From Acidovorax delafieldii (GTDB taxonomy: Bacteria > Pseudomonadota > Gammaproteobacteria > Burkholderiales > Burkholderiaceae_C): a DNA stretch of 64,000 bases. The stretch spans positions 1-64,000 of the forward strand of contig DFQQ01000037.1 of NCBI GenBank assembly GCA_002377855.1, read 5' to 3'. The notes below the pieces were generated by a model that saw nothing but the letters and a program-made list of their open reading frames with translations, searched no databases and was not told the origin of the DNA. Shown in pieces: positions 41,923-51,641 of the stretch; the first letter of the stretch is position 1, and every line of letters starts with the position of its first letter. The translations under genes and the position numbers were made by a program.

Positions 41923-43638
41923 CTACAGCTGCGCGCCCTCTACCAAAAACTGCACCTTGCGCTCCCCCTTCCATTCATTCACGTCGAGGCGAAACGCCAG
42001 CAGCACCCGCTGGGGCAGCGGCTCGGTGCGGCCGAACCAGATGGCGTCCACAGGGCTGCCTTGGTGGATGAGCTTGATGGACAGGTGGTTCTTGGCCTCA
42101 CCCACCAGGCGCTGGCTCAGCACCTCGACCTCTTCGCTGAAGGTGGGGGGTAAAAAGCCCTGGCCCCAGACCTCGCGGTGCAGGGTGTCCACGATGTCGG
42201 CACGGCAATACTCGGGCGCCAGGGGGCCGTCGGTTTCGATCTTGCGGGTGAGGGTGGCCGCGTCCAGCCATTCTTGCGCCACCTGGGCCAGGCCTTGCTC
42301 AAATACCTCGAAGTGCTCCTCGGCCACGGTGCAGCCTGCCGCCATGGCGTGGCCGCCGAACTTGAGGAGGACGCCCGGGTGGCGTTTGGCCACCAGGTCC
42401 AGCGCGTCGCGCAGGTGAAAGCCGGGGATCGAGCGACCCGAGCCTTTGAGCTCATGCTCCTTGCCCGGAGCGCTGCTGGCCGCAAACACAAAGGTGGGGC
42501 GGTGCAGCTTGTCTTTGATGCGGCTGGCCACGATGCCGACCACCCCTTCATGAAAGTCGGGGTCGAACACGCTGATGGCGGGCGGCGGCTCTTCGTCTTC
42601 CTGGAACAGACTCTCGGCCATCAGCATGGCCTGCTCGCGCATGCCGCCTTCGATCTCGCGGCGCTCGCGGTTGATGCCGTCCAACTGCGCGGCCAGCTCG
42701 GCTGCGCGGCCAGGGTCGTCGGTCAGCAGGCATTCAATGCCCAGCGTCATGTCGGCCAGGCGGCCAGCGGCGTTGATGCGCGGGCCCAGGGCAAAGCCAA
42801 AGTCGAACGTGGTGGCCACGTCGGCCTTGCGGCCAGCGGCGTGGAACAGGGCTGCAACGCCTGCGGGCATTTGCCCGGCGCGGATGCGGCGCAGGCCCTG
42901 GGCCACCAGGCGGCGGTTGTTGGCGTCGAGCTTGACCACGTCGGCCACGGTGCCCAGCGCCACCAGCGTGAGCAGCGGGTCGAGTTTCGGCTGGCTGGCA
43001 GCATCGAACACGCCGCGCGCGCGCAGCTCGGCGCGCAGTGCCAACAGCACGTAGAACATGACGCCCACCCCGGCGATGGACTTGCTCTCAAAAGTGCAGC
43101 CGGGCTGGTTGGGGTTGACGATGGCGTCGGCTGCGGGCAGCGTGGGGCCTGGCAGGTGGTGGTCGGTCACCAGCACCTTCAGGCCCAGGGCCTTGGCCTC
43201 GGCCACGCCTTCGACGCTGGCAATGCCGTTGTCCACGGTGATGAGCACGTCGGCCCCGCGCTCGGCCACCCGGCGGGCGATGGAGGCGGTGAGGCCGTAG
43301 CCGTCGGTCACGCGGTCGGGCACCAGGTAGTCCACGTTCTGGGCGCCCAGCAGGCGCAGGCCGCGCACGCCCACGGCGCAAGCGGTGGCGCCGTCGCAGT
43401 CGTAGTCGGCCACGATGACCATGCGCAGGTTCTGCGCCATGGCGTCGGCCAGCAGGCGGGCTGCGGCGTCAATGCCTTGCAGGCCCACAGGTGGCAGCAG
43501 GCGGGCCAGGCCGTCGTCCAGCTCTTCCTTGGCGCTGACGCCCCGCGCGGCGTACAACCGGGCCAGCAGGGGGTGCACACCCGCTTGTTCCAGCGCCCAT
43601 GCGGCGCGGGGGGGGATGTCTCTTGCTATTATTTTCAT
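41923..43638 (-). CDS. recJ: single-stranded-DNA exonuclease RecJ
   Basis: 571-aa DHH/DHHA1 nuclease that degrades single strands 5' to 3' in repair and recombination. Motifs seen: VIVADYDCDGATA (motif I), LITVDNGIASVEGV (II), VLVTDHHLPGPTLP (DHH, motif III), GVGVMFYVLLALR and later GFALGPRINAAGRL, then KFGGHAMAAGCTV in the DHHA1 domain and an OB-fold end. Its first codons MKIIAR are part of a dispersed repeat. It overlaps the rpfE stop by 4 nt and is translated with it. Confidence 0.95.
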   Translation of the reverse strand: MKIIARDIPPRAAWALEQAGVHPLLARLYAARGVSAKEELDDGLARLLPPVGLQGIDAAARLLADAMAQNLRMVIVADYDCDGATACAVGVRGLRLLGAQNVDYLVPDRVTDGYGLTASIARRVAERGADVLITVDNGIASVEGVAEAKALGLKVLVTDHHLPGPTLPAADAIVNPNQPGCTFESKSIAGVGVMFYVLLALRAELRARGVFDAASQPKLDPLLTLVALGTVADVVKLDANNRRLVAQGLRRIRAGQMPAGVAALFHAAGRKADVATTFDFGFALGPRINAAGRLADMTLGIECLLTDDPGRAAELAAQLDGINRERREIEGGMREQAMLMAESLFQEDEEPPPAISVFDPDFHEGVVGIVASRIKDKLHRPTFVFAASSAPGKEHELKGSGRSIPGFHLRDALDLVAKRHPGVLLKFGGHAMAAGCTVAEEHFEVFEQGLAQVAQEWLDAATLTRKIETDGPLAPEYCRADIVDTLHREVWGQGFLPPTFSEEVEVLSQRLVGEAKNHLSIKLIHQGSPVDAIWFGRTEPLPQRVLLAFRLDVNEWKGERKVQFLVEGAQL

Positions 43639-43673
43639 AGCTTGTTGCGCACGTCTTTCAAGCGCTGGGGGCT
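43624..43673 (-). repeat. dispersed palindromic repeat, copy 2, spanning rpfE end and recJ start
   Basis: On the minus strand CCCCCAGCGCTTG...GCGC...AAGCTATGAAAATAATAGC matches copies 1, 3 and 4. It supplies the last residues of RpfE and the ATG with the first codons of RecJ. Confidence 0.65.
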
Positions 43674-44600
43674 TAAAACGCTTTGAATTCTCTGCAGCAC
43701 GCCGCGCGGTGCGGTGTGCAGGCTTTGCACCCCGCGCTCACCGCACAGGGTCAGGCGCACGGGGTGACCTGCCTCGGCCCGCTGGCGCAGTTGGGCCAGG
43801 GGCCCGGTGTCGAGCGCCTGCCAGGCGGCCGCCCAGGCGCGCCAGTCTTCGCGCAGGGCAGGGGCCTGCAGGGTGGCATTGACGGTGGGCAGCGGCGCTG
43901 CGGCAGGGGTTGGCTGGGGCAAGCTGCCTGCACCATGCACCCAGAACGAGTTGACGGTGGGCAGGCCCTGCGCGCTGCGGGCGTCGTTGAAGGCGTGGGT
44001 GTACAGCAGCATCTGCATTTCGCTGTGCAGGCGCTGCAGCTTGCGGGTGGCGTGCGCATCGGGGCTGGTTGGCATCCATGTGCGCACGTCGCGGCGCAAC
44101 ACGCGCTCCAGCGAGGCGGCGCGAAGGTTGCTGAACACTTGCCCTTGGGCCAGCCAGCGGGTGGGGTGGTCGTAGATGAGGGCGATACCGTCTTCTGCAA
44201 ACCAAGGCTGGACGATGTCCAGCAGCGCGCGCGAGGCGACCTCGTCCAGCGCCAGTTGGTCCGGGTCACCCAGGGTCACGTGGTCGGTGCTGACTTGCCA
44301 CTGGCAGGGGGTGACGCAGGCCCAGGCCGCGCCATCGGCCGGCAGGCCTTGCTCCACCCGGCGCCAAGCAGCCCAGGGGATGCGGCCATCGTCCACGGGC
44401 AGGCCGACGCTGTGGGCAACGGCCACTTCGGCGGGGCTGGAGTAGCTGGTTTCTTCGCCCCAGTGGGCGCGGGTGGTGTCGGGGTCAAGGCGGGCAAGCA
44501 GCGCGGTCAGGTGCGGCAGCTGCAGGTTGTCCAGGGTTTGCTGGGCTCCCTCGGAAGCGCTGGCGGCGTAGGGGATGAGCAAATGGTGCGTGTCTGACAT
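43635..44600 (-). CDS. RpfE-family regulatory protein
   Basis: 321-aa protein of the RpfE family, originally named from the rpf cluster of Xanthomonas and generally placed directly before recJ. It begins MSDTHHLLIPYAASASEG. Motifs include AWACVTPCQWQVSTDHVTL, DPDQLALDEVASRALLDIVQPWF and NSFWVHGAGSLP, all typical. Its molecular activity is not established. I place the start at 44600 instead of 44681 because the family start matches MSDTHH. The stop overlaps the recJ ATG. Confidence 0.85.
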   Translation of the reverse strand: MSDTHHLLIPYAASASEGAQQTLDNLQLPHLTALLARLDPDTTRAHWGEETSYSSPAEVAVAHSVGLPVDDGRIPWAAWRRVEQGLPADGAAWACVTPCQWQVSTDHVTLGDPDQLALDEVASRALLDIVQPWFAEDGIALIYDHPTRWLAQGQVFSNLRAASLERVLRRDVRTWMPTSPDAHATRKLQRLHSEMQMLLYTHAFNDARSAQGLPTVNSFWVHGAGSLPQPTPAAAPLPTVNATLQAPALREDWRAWAAAWQALDTGPLAQLRQRAEAGHPVRLTLCGERGVQSLHTAPRGVLQRIQSVLSPQRLKDVRNKL

Positions 44601-44760
44601 GCGCGTATTGTCCGGGATGCCACAATCGGCCCCGCCCCGGGCGGACAAGCTGCCTGGGCTTCTTCGGTAGAACTTGCGCAAATCAGGACGTACACAAGCC
44701 TTCGCCTGCGGTGGGCTCCTTGCCTGAAACTTGTTTTGCGCAAGTCATGTTCGGGTACTT

Positions 44761-46006
44761 ATGCAACTTCCTTACGAACTGGCCTTGGGCTGGCGCTACA
44801 CGCGTGCTGGCCGCGCCACGCGGCGCAACGGCTTTATCTCGTTCATCTCGGGCGTGTCCATGCTGGGCATCGCGCTCGGGGTGGCGGCGCTCATCATTGT
44901 GCTGAGCGTGATGAACGGCTTTCAAAAAGAAGTGCGCGACCGCATGCTGAGCGTGGTCTCGCACATCGAGATTTTTGCGCCCCATGGCGCGGCGCTGCCC
45001 GACCCCGCGCGTACGCTGGCCGAGGCGCAGCAAAACCCCGCCGTCATTGGCGCGGCCCCTTTCGTGGCTGCGCAGGCCCTGCTGGCGCGCGGCGAGGACA
45101 TGAAGGGCACGCTGGTGCGCGGTATTGATCCTTTGCACGAAGGTGCCGTGACCGATCTGGCATCCACCAATGCCGAAGTGCTCAAGCAACTGGTGCCGGG
45201 CGAGTTTCGCGTGGTGCTGGGGCGCGAACTGGCGCGCTCGCTGGGCGCGCGCGTGGGCGATGCGGTCACGCTGATTGCCCCTGCGGGCCAGGTCACGCCG
45301 GCCGGCGTGGTGCCGCGCCTCAAGCAGATGACAGTGGTGGGCACGTTTGACTCAGGCCACTACGAATACGACTCGGCCCTGGTCATGCTGCACCACGAAG
45401 ACGCGCAGCGCATCTTTCGCCTGGAAGGGCCCACGGGCGTGCGCCTGAAGCTCAAGGACCTGCACCAGGCCCGCACGGTGGCGCAGCAACTGGCACAGTC
45501 CTTGAGCGGCGATCTGCTGATTCGCGACTGGACCCAGCAAAACCGCACTTGGTTTGCCGCCGTGCAGCTTGAAAAACGCATGATGTTCATCATCCTCACG
45601 CTCATCGTGGCGGTGGCGGCGTTCAACTTGGTGAGCACGCTGGTGATGACGGTGACGGACAAGCGCGCCGACATTGCCATCCTGCGCACGCTCGGCGCGA
45701 GCCCCCGGAGCATCATGGGCATCTTCGTGGTGCAAGGCGCCATGGTGGGGGTGATCGGTACCTGCGTGGGCCTGCTGCTGGGCCTGGGAGTTGCCGCCAA
45801 CATCGACGTGATCGTCCCGGCCATCGAACGGGCGCTGAACGCCAGCTTTTTGCCCAAGGACATCTACCTCATCAGCAAGATGCCCAGCGAGCCGCAGGCC
45901 AGCGACATCGTGCCCATTGGCGTCATTTCTTTGGTGCTGGCCTTTGTGGCCACGCTGTACCCCAGCTGGCGTGCCAGCCGTGTCAACCCCGCAGAGGCAC
46001 TCCGCT

Positions 46007-46014
<8 letters not shown>
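44761..46014 (+). CDS. lolC: lipoprotein-releasing ABC permease LolC/E (LolF-like)
   Basis: 417-aa inner-membrane permease that extracts lipoproteins and hands them to LolA. One helix near the N-terminus (FISFISGVSMLGIALGVAAL), a large periplasmic domain, then three helices (MMFIILTLIVAVAAFNLVSTL, GIFVVQGAMVGVIGTCVG, VPIGVISLVLAFVATLYPSW). The last helix ends in the conserved RVNPAEALRYE. Only one permease gene is present, so the transporter may be a homodimer as with LolF. It overlaps lolD by 8 nt. The ATG at 44761 opens the standard LPYELALGWRYTR sequence. Confidence 0.92.
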
Positions 46015-46801
<787 letters not shown>

Positions 46802-46828
46802 CGGCACCGGGCACAAGGCACGCGCCCT

Positions 46829-47662
46829 ATGGCCTGGATTGACACCCACGTCCACCTCGACGCTCCGGAGCTGGCGCACGACGTGGACGCGGTGCGCGAG
46901 CGGGCCCGGGCACGGGGCGTGGCGCATTGCGTGCTGCCCGCGGTAGAGCGCAGCAACTGGGACAGCGTGCGCCTGCTGGCCCACCGCCACGGAGACAGCT
47001 ACGCCCTGGGCATCCACCCGTTGTTCACCGGTTGCGCGCACGATGAAGACTTGTCGCTGCTGGCCGATACCCTGCAGCAGCACCGCAGCGACCCACGGCT
47101 GGTAGCGGTGGGCGAAATCGGGCTCGACTACTTTGTGCCGGGCCTCGACGCCGAGCGCCAGCAGCGCTTTTACCGCGAGCAGCTCGTGCTGGCGCGGCGG
47201 TTTGATTTGCCCGTCATCCTGCATGTGCGCCGCTCGGCCGACCAGCTATTGAAGGCGCTGCGCCAGGTGAAAGTGCGCGGGGGCATTGCCCACGCCTTCA
47301 ATGGCAGCCTGCAGCAATCTAAGGCGTTCATGGCACTGGGCTTCAAGTTGGGGTTTGGCGGGGCGGTGACGTACGACCGGGCCCTGCAACTGCGCCGCCT
47401 GGCCACGGACCTGCCGCTGGACAGTCTGGTGATGGAGACCGATTCGCCCGACATTCCCCCGCACTGGCTCTACACCACCGCTGCCGACCGGGCCCAGGGC
47501 CAACCCCAGGGCCGCAACACCCCCGCCGAGCTGCCCCGCATTGCCCAGGTGGTGGCCGATTTGCGCGGCATGACCGTGGCCGACCTGGCGCAGGCCACCA
47601 TGGCCAACGCCTGCGCTGCATTGCCGGGGTTATCGAGTTTATTGAACCGAAAAGGCCTGTAG
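46829..47662 (+). CDS. TatD-family metal-dependent DNase
   Basis: 277-aa TIM-barrel hydrolase. The metal ligands are visible: IDTHVHLD at the start, VGEIGLDYF, the His in VILHVRRSADQL, GIAHAFNGSLQQ and MVMETDSPDIPP (VMETDSP). TatD enzymes are 3'-5' DNA exonucleases or phosphoesterases involved in repair and DNA breakdown. The stop lies within a dispersed repeat that begins at 47655. It follows lolD by 27 nt in the same orientation. Confidence 0.92.
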   Translation: MAWIDTHVHLDAPELAHDVDAVRERARARGVAHCVLPAVERSNWDSVRLLAHRHGDSYALGIHPLFTGCAHDEDLSLLADTLQQHRSDPRLVAVGEIGLDYFVPGLDAERQQRFYREQLVLARRFDLPVILHVRRSADQLLKALRQVKVRGGIAHAFNGSLQQSKAFMALGFKLGFGGAVTYDRALQLRRLATDLPLDSLVMETDSPDIPPHWLYTTAADRAQGQPQGRNTPAELPRIAQVVADLRGMTVADLAQATMANACAALPGLSSLLNRKGL

Positions 47663-47702
47663 CGCTTGTGTATCAAGCGCTGGATGCTATTGATTTGATA
47701 GT
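47655..47702 (+). repeat. dispersed palindromic repeat, copy 3, at the tatD stop
   Basis: GGCCTGTAGCGCTTG-TGTAT-CAAGCGCTGGATGCTATTGATTTGATAG. It matches copies at 37880, 43624 (reverse) and 63615 in order of blocks: AGCGCTTG, AAGCGC, GCTAT. Its first bases contain the tatD stop codon TAG. Confidence 0.7.
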
Positions 47703-47764
47703 CAATGAGCCTTAGCGGTGCCTGGATACATTCTGGATACACGGGCCGTACACAATCCCCCGCC

Positions 47765-48358
47765 ATGATCACCCCGCAGGAACCCGCACCCATAGCCAGT
47801 AGCGCCGCAACACCAGCCGGTGAGGCGCCCACGCGGCTGGTGGGCTTGCCCCCCGTGGTGTCTGCAGGCACGGTGGTGCTGGTGCTGGGCAGCTTCCCTG
47901 GTGCGGCGTCGCTCAAGGCTCAGCAGTATTACGGCCATCCCCAAAACCACTTCTGGCGCATTTTGCAAAGCCTGTGGCCCCAGCACCCGTTGCCGCCGGC
48001 CGGGCCGCAGCACTATGCCCAGCGCTGCGCGTGGCTGCTGGAGCGCCGCCTGGGCGTGTGGGACGTGTACGCCAGCTGCGAACGCGAGGGCAGCCTGGAC
48101 ACCAGCATTCGCTGTGCGGTGGTCAACGATTTTGCGCAGTTGCTGCGCGAATGCCCTGACCTGCGCGCCATCGCCCACAATGGTGGGGAAAGCTTCAAGC
48201 ACAGCGCGGCGGTGCGGCAACAATGGGAAAGCGCGTACCCTGCAGCCCAGGTGCAATCGGTGCGCCTGCCTTCCACCAGCCCTGCCAACGCCAGCTGGAG
48301 CTTTGAACGTAAACAGACTGCCTGGGCTGAACTGATGGCCGCGCACGGATTGCTTTGA
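47765..48358 (+). CDS. DNA-deoxyinosine (hypoxanthine) glycosylase
   Basis: 197-aa protein of the uracil-DNA-glycosylase fold. VVLVLGSFPGAASLKAQQYYGHPQNHFWR is the hallmark of the DNA-deoxyinosine glycosylase group, followed by WDVYASCEREGSLDTSIR and AIAHNGGESFKH and a late LPSTSPANASWSFERK. It removes hypoxanthine from deaminated adenine in DNA. The start at 47765 is preceded by about 40 nt of non-repeat sequence; the N-terminal 35 residues are Pro/Ala-rich and variable. Confidence 0.85.
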   Translation: MITPQEPAPIASSAATPAGEAPTRLVGLPPVVSAGTVVLVLGSFPGAASLKAQQYYGHPQNHFWRILQSLWPQHPLPPAGPQHYAQRCAWLLERRLGVWDVYASCEREGSLDTSIRCAVVNDFAQLLRECPDLRAIAHNGGESFKHSAAVRQQWESAYPAAQVQSVRLPSTSPANASWSFERKQTAWAELMAAHGLL

Positions 48359-48362
48359 ACCC

Positions 48363-49127
48363 ATGACCCGCAAGAAAAACACCACCCCTGAGCTGCCGGA
48401 AGTCAGCGTTTCTGACGATGGCGAAGTGCGCCACCTGCACCTGGGCACCCCTTGGATTCAGGGCTCCATGCGCGTGGACGACCCCTTCGTGCTGGAGCTG
48501 GAATACGTGCAGCGCATGATGGTCTGGCTGCTGTTTGTGGAACCCACCTCCGTCACCAAGCGGCACGCCATGCAGCTGGGCCTGGGGGCTGGTGCCATCA
48601 CCAAGTTCTGCCACAAAAAACTGCGCCTGTGCGCCACTGCCATCGAGTTGAATCCGCAGGTGCTGGCCGTGTGCCGGCAGTGGTTCAAGCTGCCGCCCGA
48701 CGGGGCCAAGCTGCGCGTCATCCTGGGCGACGCCGCCAAGGAAATCCGCGACCCGATGTGGCTGGGCACGGTGGATGCGCTGGCGGTCGACCTGTACGAC
48801 CACGAGGCCGCCGCGCCCGTGCTCGACAGCCCCGACTTTTATGCCGACTGCCGCGCGCTGCTGTCGGAGGACGGCTGCATGACGGTGAATCTGTTTGGCC
48901 GTTCGTCCAGCTACGAGCGCAGCCTCAAAAGCATGGCCAGTGCGTTTGGTGAAGAAGCGCTTTGGGCCTTCAAACCCACGCGCGAAGGCAACACCGTGGT
49001 GCTGGCCCAGCGCACACCCTCGCGCCCCAAGCGCGCCGAGCTGATGGCCCGCGCCGAGGTGGTGCAGGAACGCTGGGGCTTGCCGGCCACCAAGTGGCTG
49101 CGCGTGTTCAAGCCCGTGGTGGCTTGA
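48363..49127 (+). CDS. spermidine-synthase-like SAM-dependent protein
   Basis: 254-aa Rossmann-fold protein similar to polyamine aminopropyltransferases. It has MQLGLGAGAITKFCHK (nucleotide loop), ATAIELNPQVLAVCRQWFKL (acidic ribose ligand Glu) and DALAVDLYDHEA (active-site region). The N-terminal beta domain of true spermidine synthases is shortened, and the substrate Asp/Tyr residues are not clearly conserved, so a methyltransferase or orphan function is possible. It is 4 nt after the glycosylase gene. Confidence 0.8.
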   Translation: MTRKKNTTPELPEVSVSDDGEVRHLHLGTPWIQGSMRVDDPFVLELEYVQRMMVWLLFVEPTSVTKRHAMQLGLGAGAITKFCHKKLRLCATAIELNPQVLAVCRQWFKLPPDGAKLRVILGDAAKEIRDPMWLGTVDALAVDLYDHEAAAPVLDSPDFYADCRALLSEDGCMTVNLFGRSSSYERSLKSMASAFGEEALWAFKPTREGNTVVLAQRTPSRPKRAELMARAEVVQERWGLPATKWLRVFKPVVA

Positions 49128-49195
49128 GGAAAGCCGGGGCGGCACCGGTGTGCGGCCCGCGTTGTTGATGTTGTCGATTCCAGCAGGTTTGTCTC

Positions 49196-50995
49196 ATGTC
49201 CACCGTTCCTCCCGCCGTTCCCCGCACTTCTTCGTCCGCTGCGTTCACAGGCCCCCTGGTCTGGCGCAAGGTGGTGGACTGGCTCAGCGCCGATGGCGTG
49301 ATTTCGGCCGACGAGGCACAGCGCACCATTGCGCGCTGCTCGCAGGCCGAGAGTGCCCAGAACCCGCTGGTGCGCCTGTCCAACGTGGCCATGGCGCGCG
49401 CCAGCGATGGGCGTCCGCTGGACATTGAGGCGTTGACCGAATACGTGGCCCAGCGCGCCGGCCTGCCTTACCTGCGCATTGATCCGCTCAGGGTCGATGT
49501 GGGCCGCGTGGCCGACACCATGAGCGCCACTTATGCCGAGCGCCACAAGGTCCTGCCCGTGCAGGTCACCCCCACCGAAGTGGTGGTGGCCACGGCCGAG
49601 CCTTTCGTGACCGACTGGGTGGCTGAGGTGGAGCGCCAGTCGCGTCGCACCGTGCGCCGCGTGGTGGCCAATCCGCAAGACATCCACCGCTTCACCGCCG
49701 AATTTTTCGCGCTGGCCAAGTCCGTGCGCTCGGCCCAGAAGGCCGGCGGCGCCAATGCAGGCAGCAGCTTCGAGCAGTTGGTCGAACTGGGCAAAACCAA
49801 CAAGCAGCTCGATGCCAACGACCAGGGCGTGGTGCGCGTGGTGGACTGGCTGTGGCAATACGCCTTTGACCAGCGCGCCAGCGACATTCATCTGGAACCA
49901 CGGCGCGAGCAGGGCGTGATCCGTTTTCGCATCGACGGCGTACTGCACCCGGTCTACCAGATGCCCATGGGTGTGCACAACGCCATGGTCTCGCGCATCA
50001 AGCTGCTGGGGCGTATTGACGTGGTGGAAAAGCGCCGCCCGCAGGACGGCCGCATCAAGACCCGCAACCCGCGCGGTGAAGAGGTGGAAATGCGCCTGTC
50101 CACGCTGCCCACGGCGTTTGGCGAGAAGATGGTGATGCGGATTTTTGACCCCGACAACGCCGTGAAGGACCTGGACGCACTGGGCTTTTCGCAACACGAC
50201 GCGCAGCGCTGGGAGGGCTTGGTCAAGCGGCCGCACGGCATCATCCTGGTGACAGGGCCCACCGGCTCGGGCAAGACGACCACGCTGTACTCCACGCTCA
50301 AGCGCGTGGCCACCGAAGAGGTCAACGTCAGCACGGTGGAAGACCCCATTGAAATGATCGAGCCCAGCTTCAACCAGACGCAGGTGCAGCCGCAGCTTGA
50401 TTTCAACTTTGCCGAAGGCTTGCGTGCGCTGATGCGCCAGGACCCGGACATCATCATGGTGGGTGAAATTCGCGACCTGGAGACGGCCGAGATGGCCATC
50501 CAGGCGGCGCTCACCGGCCATCTGGTGTTCTCGACCCTGCACACGAACGACGCACCCAGCGCCATCACGCGGATGATGGAACTGGGGGTGCCTTCGTACC
50601 TGATCAACGCAACACTGCTGGGCGTGCTGGCACAGCGGCTGGTGCGCACGTTTTGCAAGCACTGCAAGCAACCCGACCCTGGCGCGCCACGCGAGACGCT
50701 GGCCGAAGTGGTCAAGCCCTGGAAGCTCAACGGCGCCTACCAGCCTTACAAGGCCGTGGGCTGTGTGGACTGCCGCATGACGGGTTTCCAGGGGCGCATG
50801 GGCTTGTACGAACTGCTCACGGTGACGGAGCCGCTCAAGGACAAGATCAACCAGGCCCCGTCGATTGAGGCGTTGCGCCGCCAGGCTGTGCAAGACGGCA
50901 TGCGTCCTCTGCGCTTGGCAGGCGCGCTGCGCGTGGCCGAAGGGGTGACCTCGATCGAAGAAGTGATTGCCGCCACGCCGCCCCTGGAGCAGTAA
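49196..50995 (+). CDS. GspE/PilB-family secretion or pilus assembly ATPase
   Basis: 599-aa hexameric motor ATPase. The N-terminal GSPII_E domain (LTEYVAQRAGLPYLRIDPLRVD) is followed by the ATPase core: Asp box, DIHLEPRREQGVIRFRIDGVLHP, Walker A GPTGSGKTTTLYSTL, Walker B DPDIIMVGEIRD, His box STLHTNDA. A zinc CxxC pair (CKHC and CVDC) lies near the C-terminus. No pilin, prepilin peptidase or secretin genes are adjacent, so it is an orphan, of the type often kept separately in this family. Whether it drives pili or type II secretion cannot be told here. Confidence 0.88.
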   Translation: MSTVPPAVPRTSSSAAFTGPLVWRKVVDWLSADGVISADEAQRTIARCSQAESAQNPLVRLSNVAMARASDGRPLDIEALTEYVAQRAGLPYLRIDPLRVDVGRVADTMSATYAERHKVLPVQVTPTEVVVATAEPFVTDWVAEVERQSRRTVRRVVANPQDIHRFTAEFFALAKSVRSAQKAGGANAGSSFEQLVELGKTNKQLDANDQGVVRVVDWLWQYAFDQRASDIHLEPRREQGVIRFRIDGVLHPVYQMPMGVHNAMVSRIKLLGRIDVVEKRRPQDGRIKTRNPRGEEVEMRLSTLPTAFGEKMVMRIFDPDNAVKDLDALGFSQHDAQRWEGLVKRPHGIILVTGPTGSGKTTTLYSTLKRVATEEVNVSTVEDPIEMIEPSFNQTQVQPQLDFNFAEGLRALMRQDPDIIMVGEIRDLETAEMAIQAALTGHLVFSTLHTNDAPSAITRMMELGVPSYLINATLLGVLAQRLVRTFCKHCKQPDPGAPRETLAEVVKPWKLNGAYQPYKAVGCVDCRMTGFQGRMGLYELLTVTEPLKDKINQAPSIEALRRQAVQDGMRPLRLAGALRVAEGVTSIEEVIAATPPLEQ

Positions 50996-51137
50996 GTGTT
51001 GTCCACATCGGGGTTTTCCCTGGGGTTTTCACGCCCGCCCTGGGGACGTTACCGAATGTAGGTGGAATCCACATCGAGGCCCCTGACCCTTGCCACCACA
51101 ATCGGCCGATCCGGATTTCCGTAAAGGGGACAAACTC

Positions 51138-51626
51138 GTGAATATCAAGAGTCAGAAAGACTTTTTTGCCGGCCTCATGTTCATGGGCGTAGGCACTGCG
51201 TTTGCGTGGGGAGCCACCACGTACAACATCGGCACAGGCGCACGCATGGGCCCTGGCTACTTTCCATTGATCCTGGGCATCTTGCTGGCCATCATCGGGC
51301 TGGTAATCACCTTCAAGGCCACCACGGTGGAGACAGCCGACGGTGACAAGATCGGCAAATGGGCGTGGAAGCCGCTGTTTTTCATCCTGGCGGCCAATTT
51401 CACCTTCGGCATTTTGCTGGGCGGCCTGCCCAGCATTGGCGTGCCAGCCATGGGTCTGATCGTGGGTATTTACGCCCTGACGTTCATTTCCAGCCTGGCG
51501 GGCAACGAGTTCAATGCCAAGTCGGTGTTCGTGCTGGCCACCGTTTTGGCGGCTGGCAGCTATGTGGCTTTCGTGTGGGCGCTGAAGTTGCAGTTCCCGG
51601 TGTGGCCTAGTTTCATTTCGGGTTAA
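51138..51626 (+). CDS. tctB: tripartite tricarboxylate transporter small subunit TctB
   Basis: 162-aa membrane protein with four hydrophobic helices (FAGLMFMGVGTAFAWG, YFPLILGILLAIIGLVITF, PLFFILAANFTFGILLGGL, ALTFISSLAG...). The motif GARMGPGYFP is the TctB signature. It forms the small membrane subunit of the TTT transporter with TctA, gene 15 nt downstream. The start is a GTG at 51138 with AAAGGGGA 8 nt before it; the upstream in-frame start lacks a ribosome site. A TctC binding protein is not adjacent. Confidence 0.9.
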   Translation: MNIKSQKDFFAGLMFMGVGTAFAWGATTYNIGTGARMGPGYFPLILGILLAIIGLVITFKATTVETADGDKIGKWAWKPLFFILAANFTFGILLGGLPSIGVPAMGLIVGIYALTFISSLAGNEFNAKSVFVLATVLAAGSYVAFVWALKLQFPVWPSFISG

Positions 51627-51641
51627 GGCGGGAGCACCACC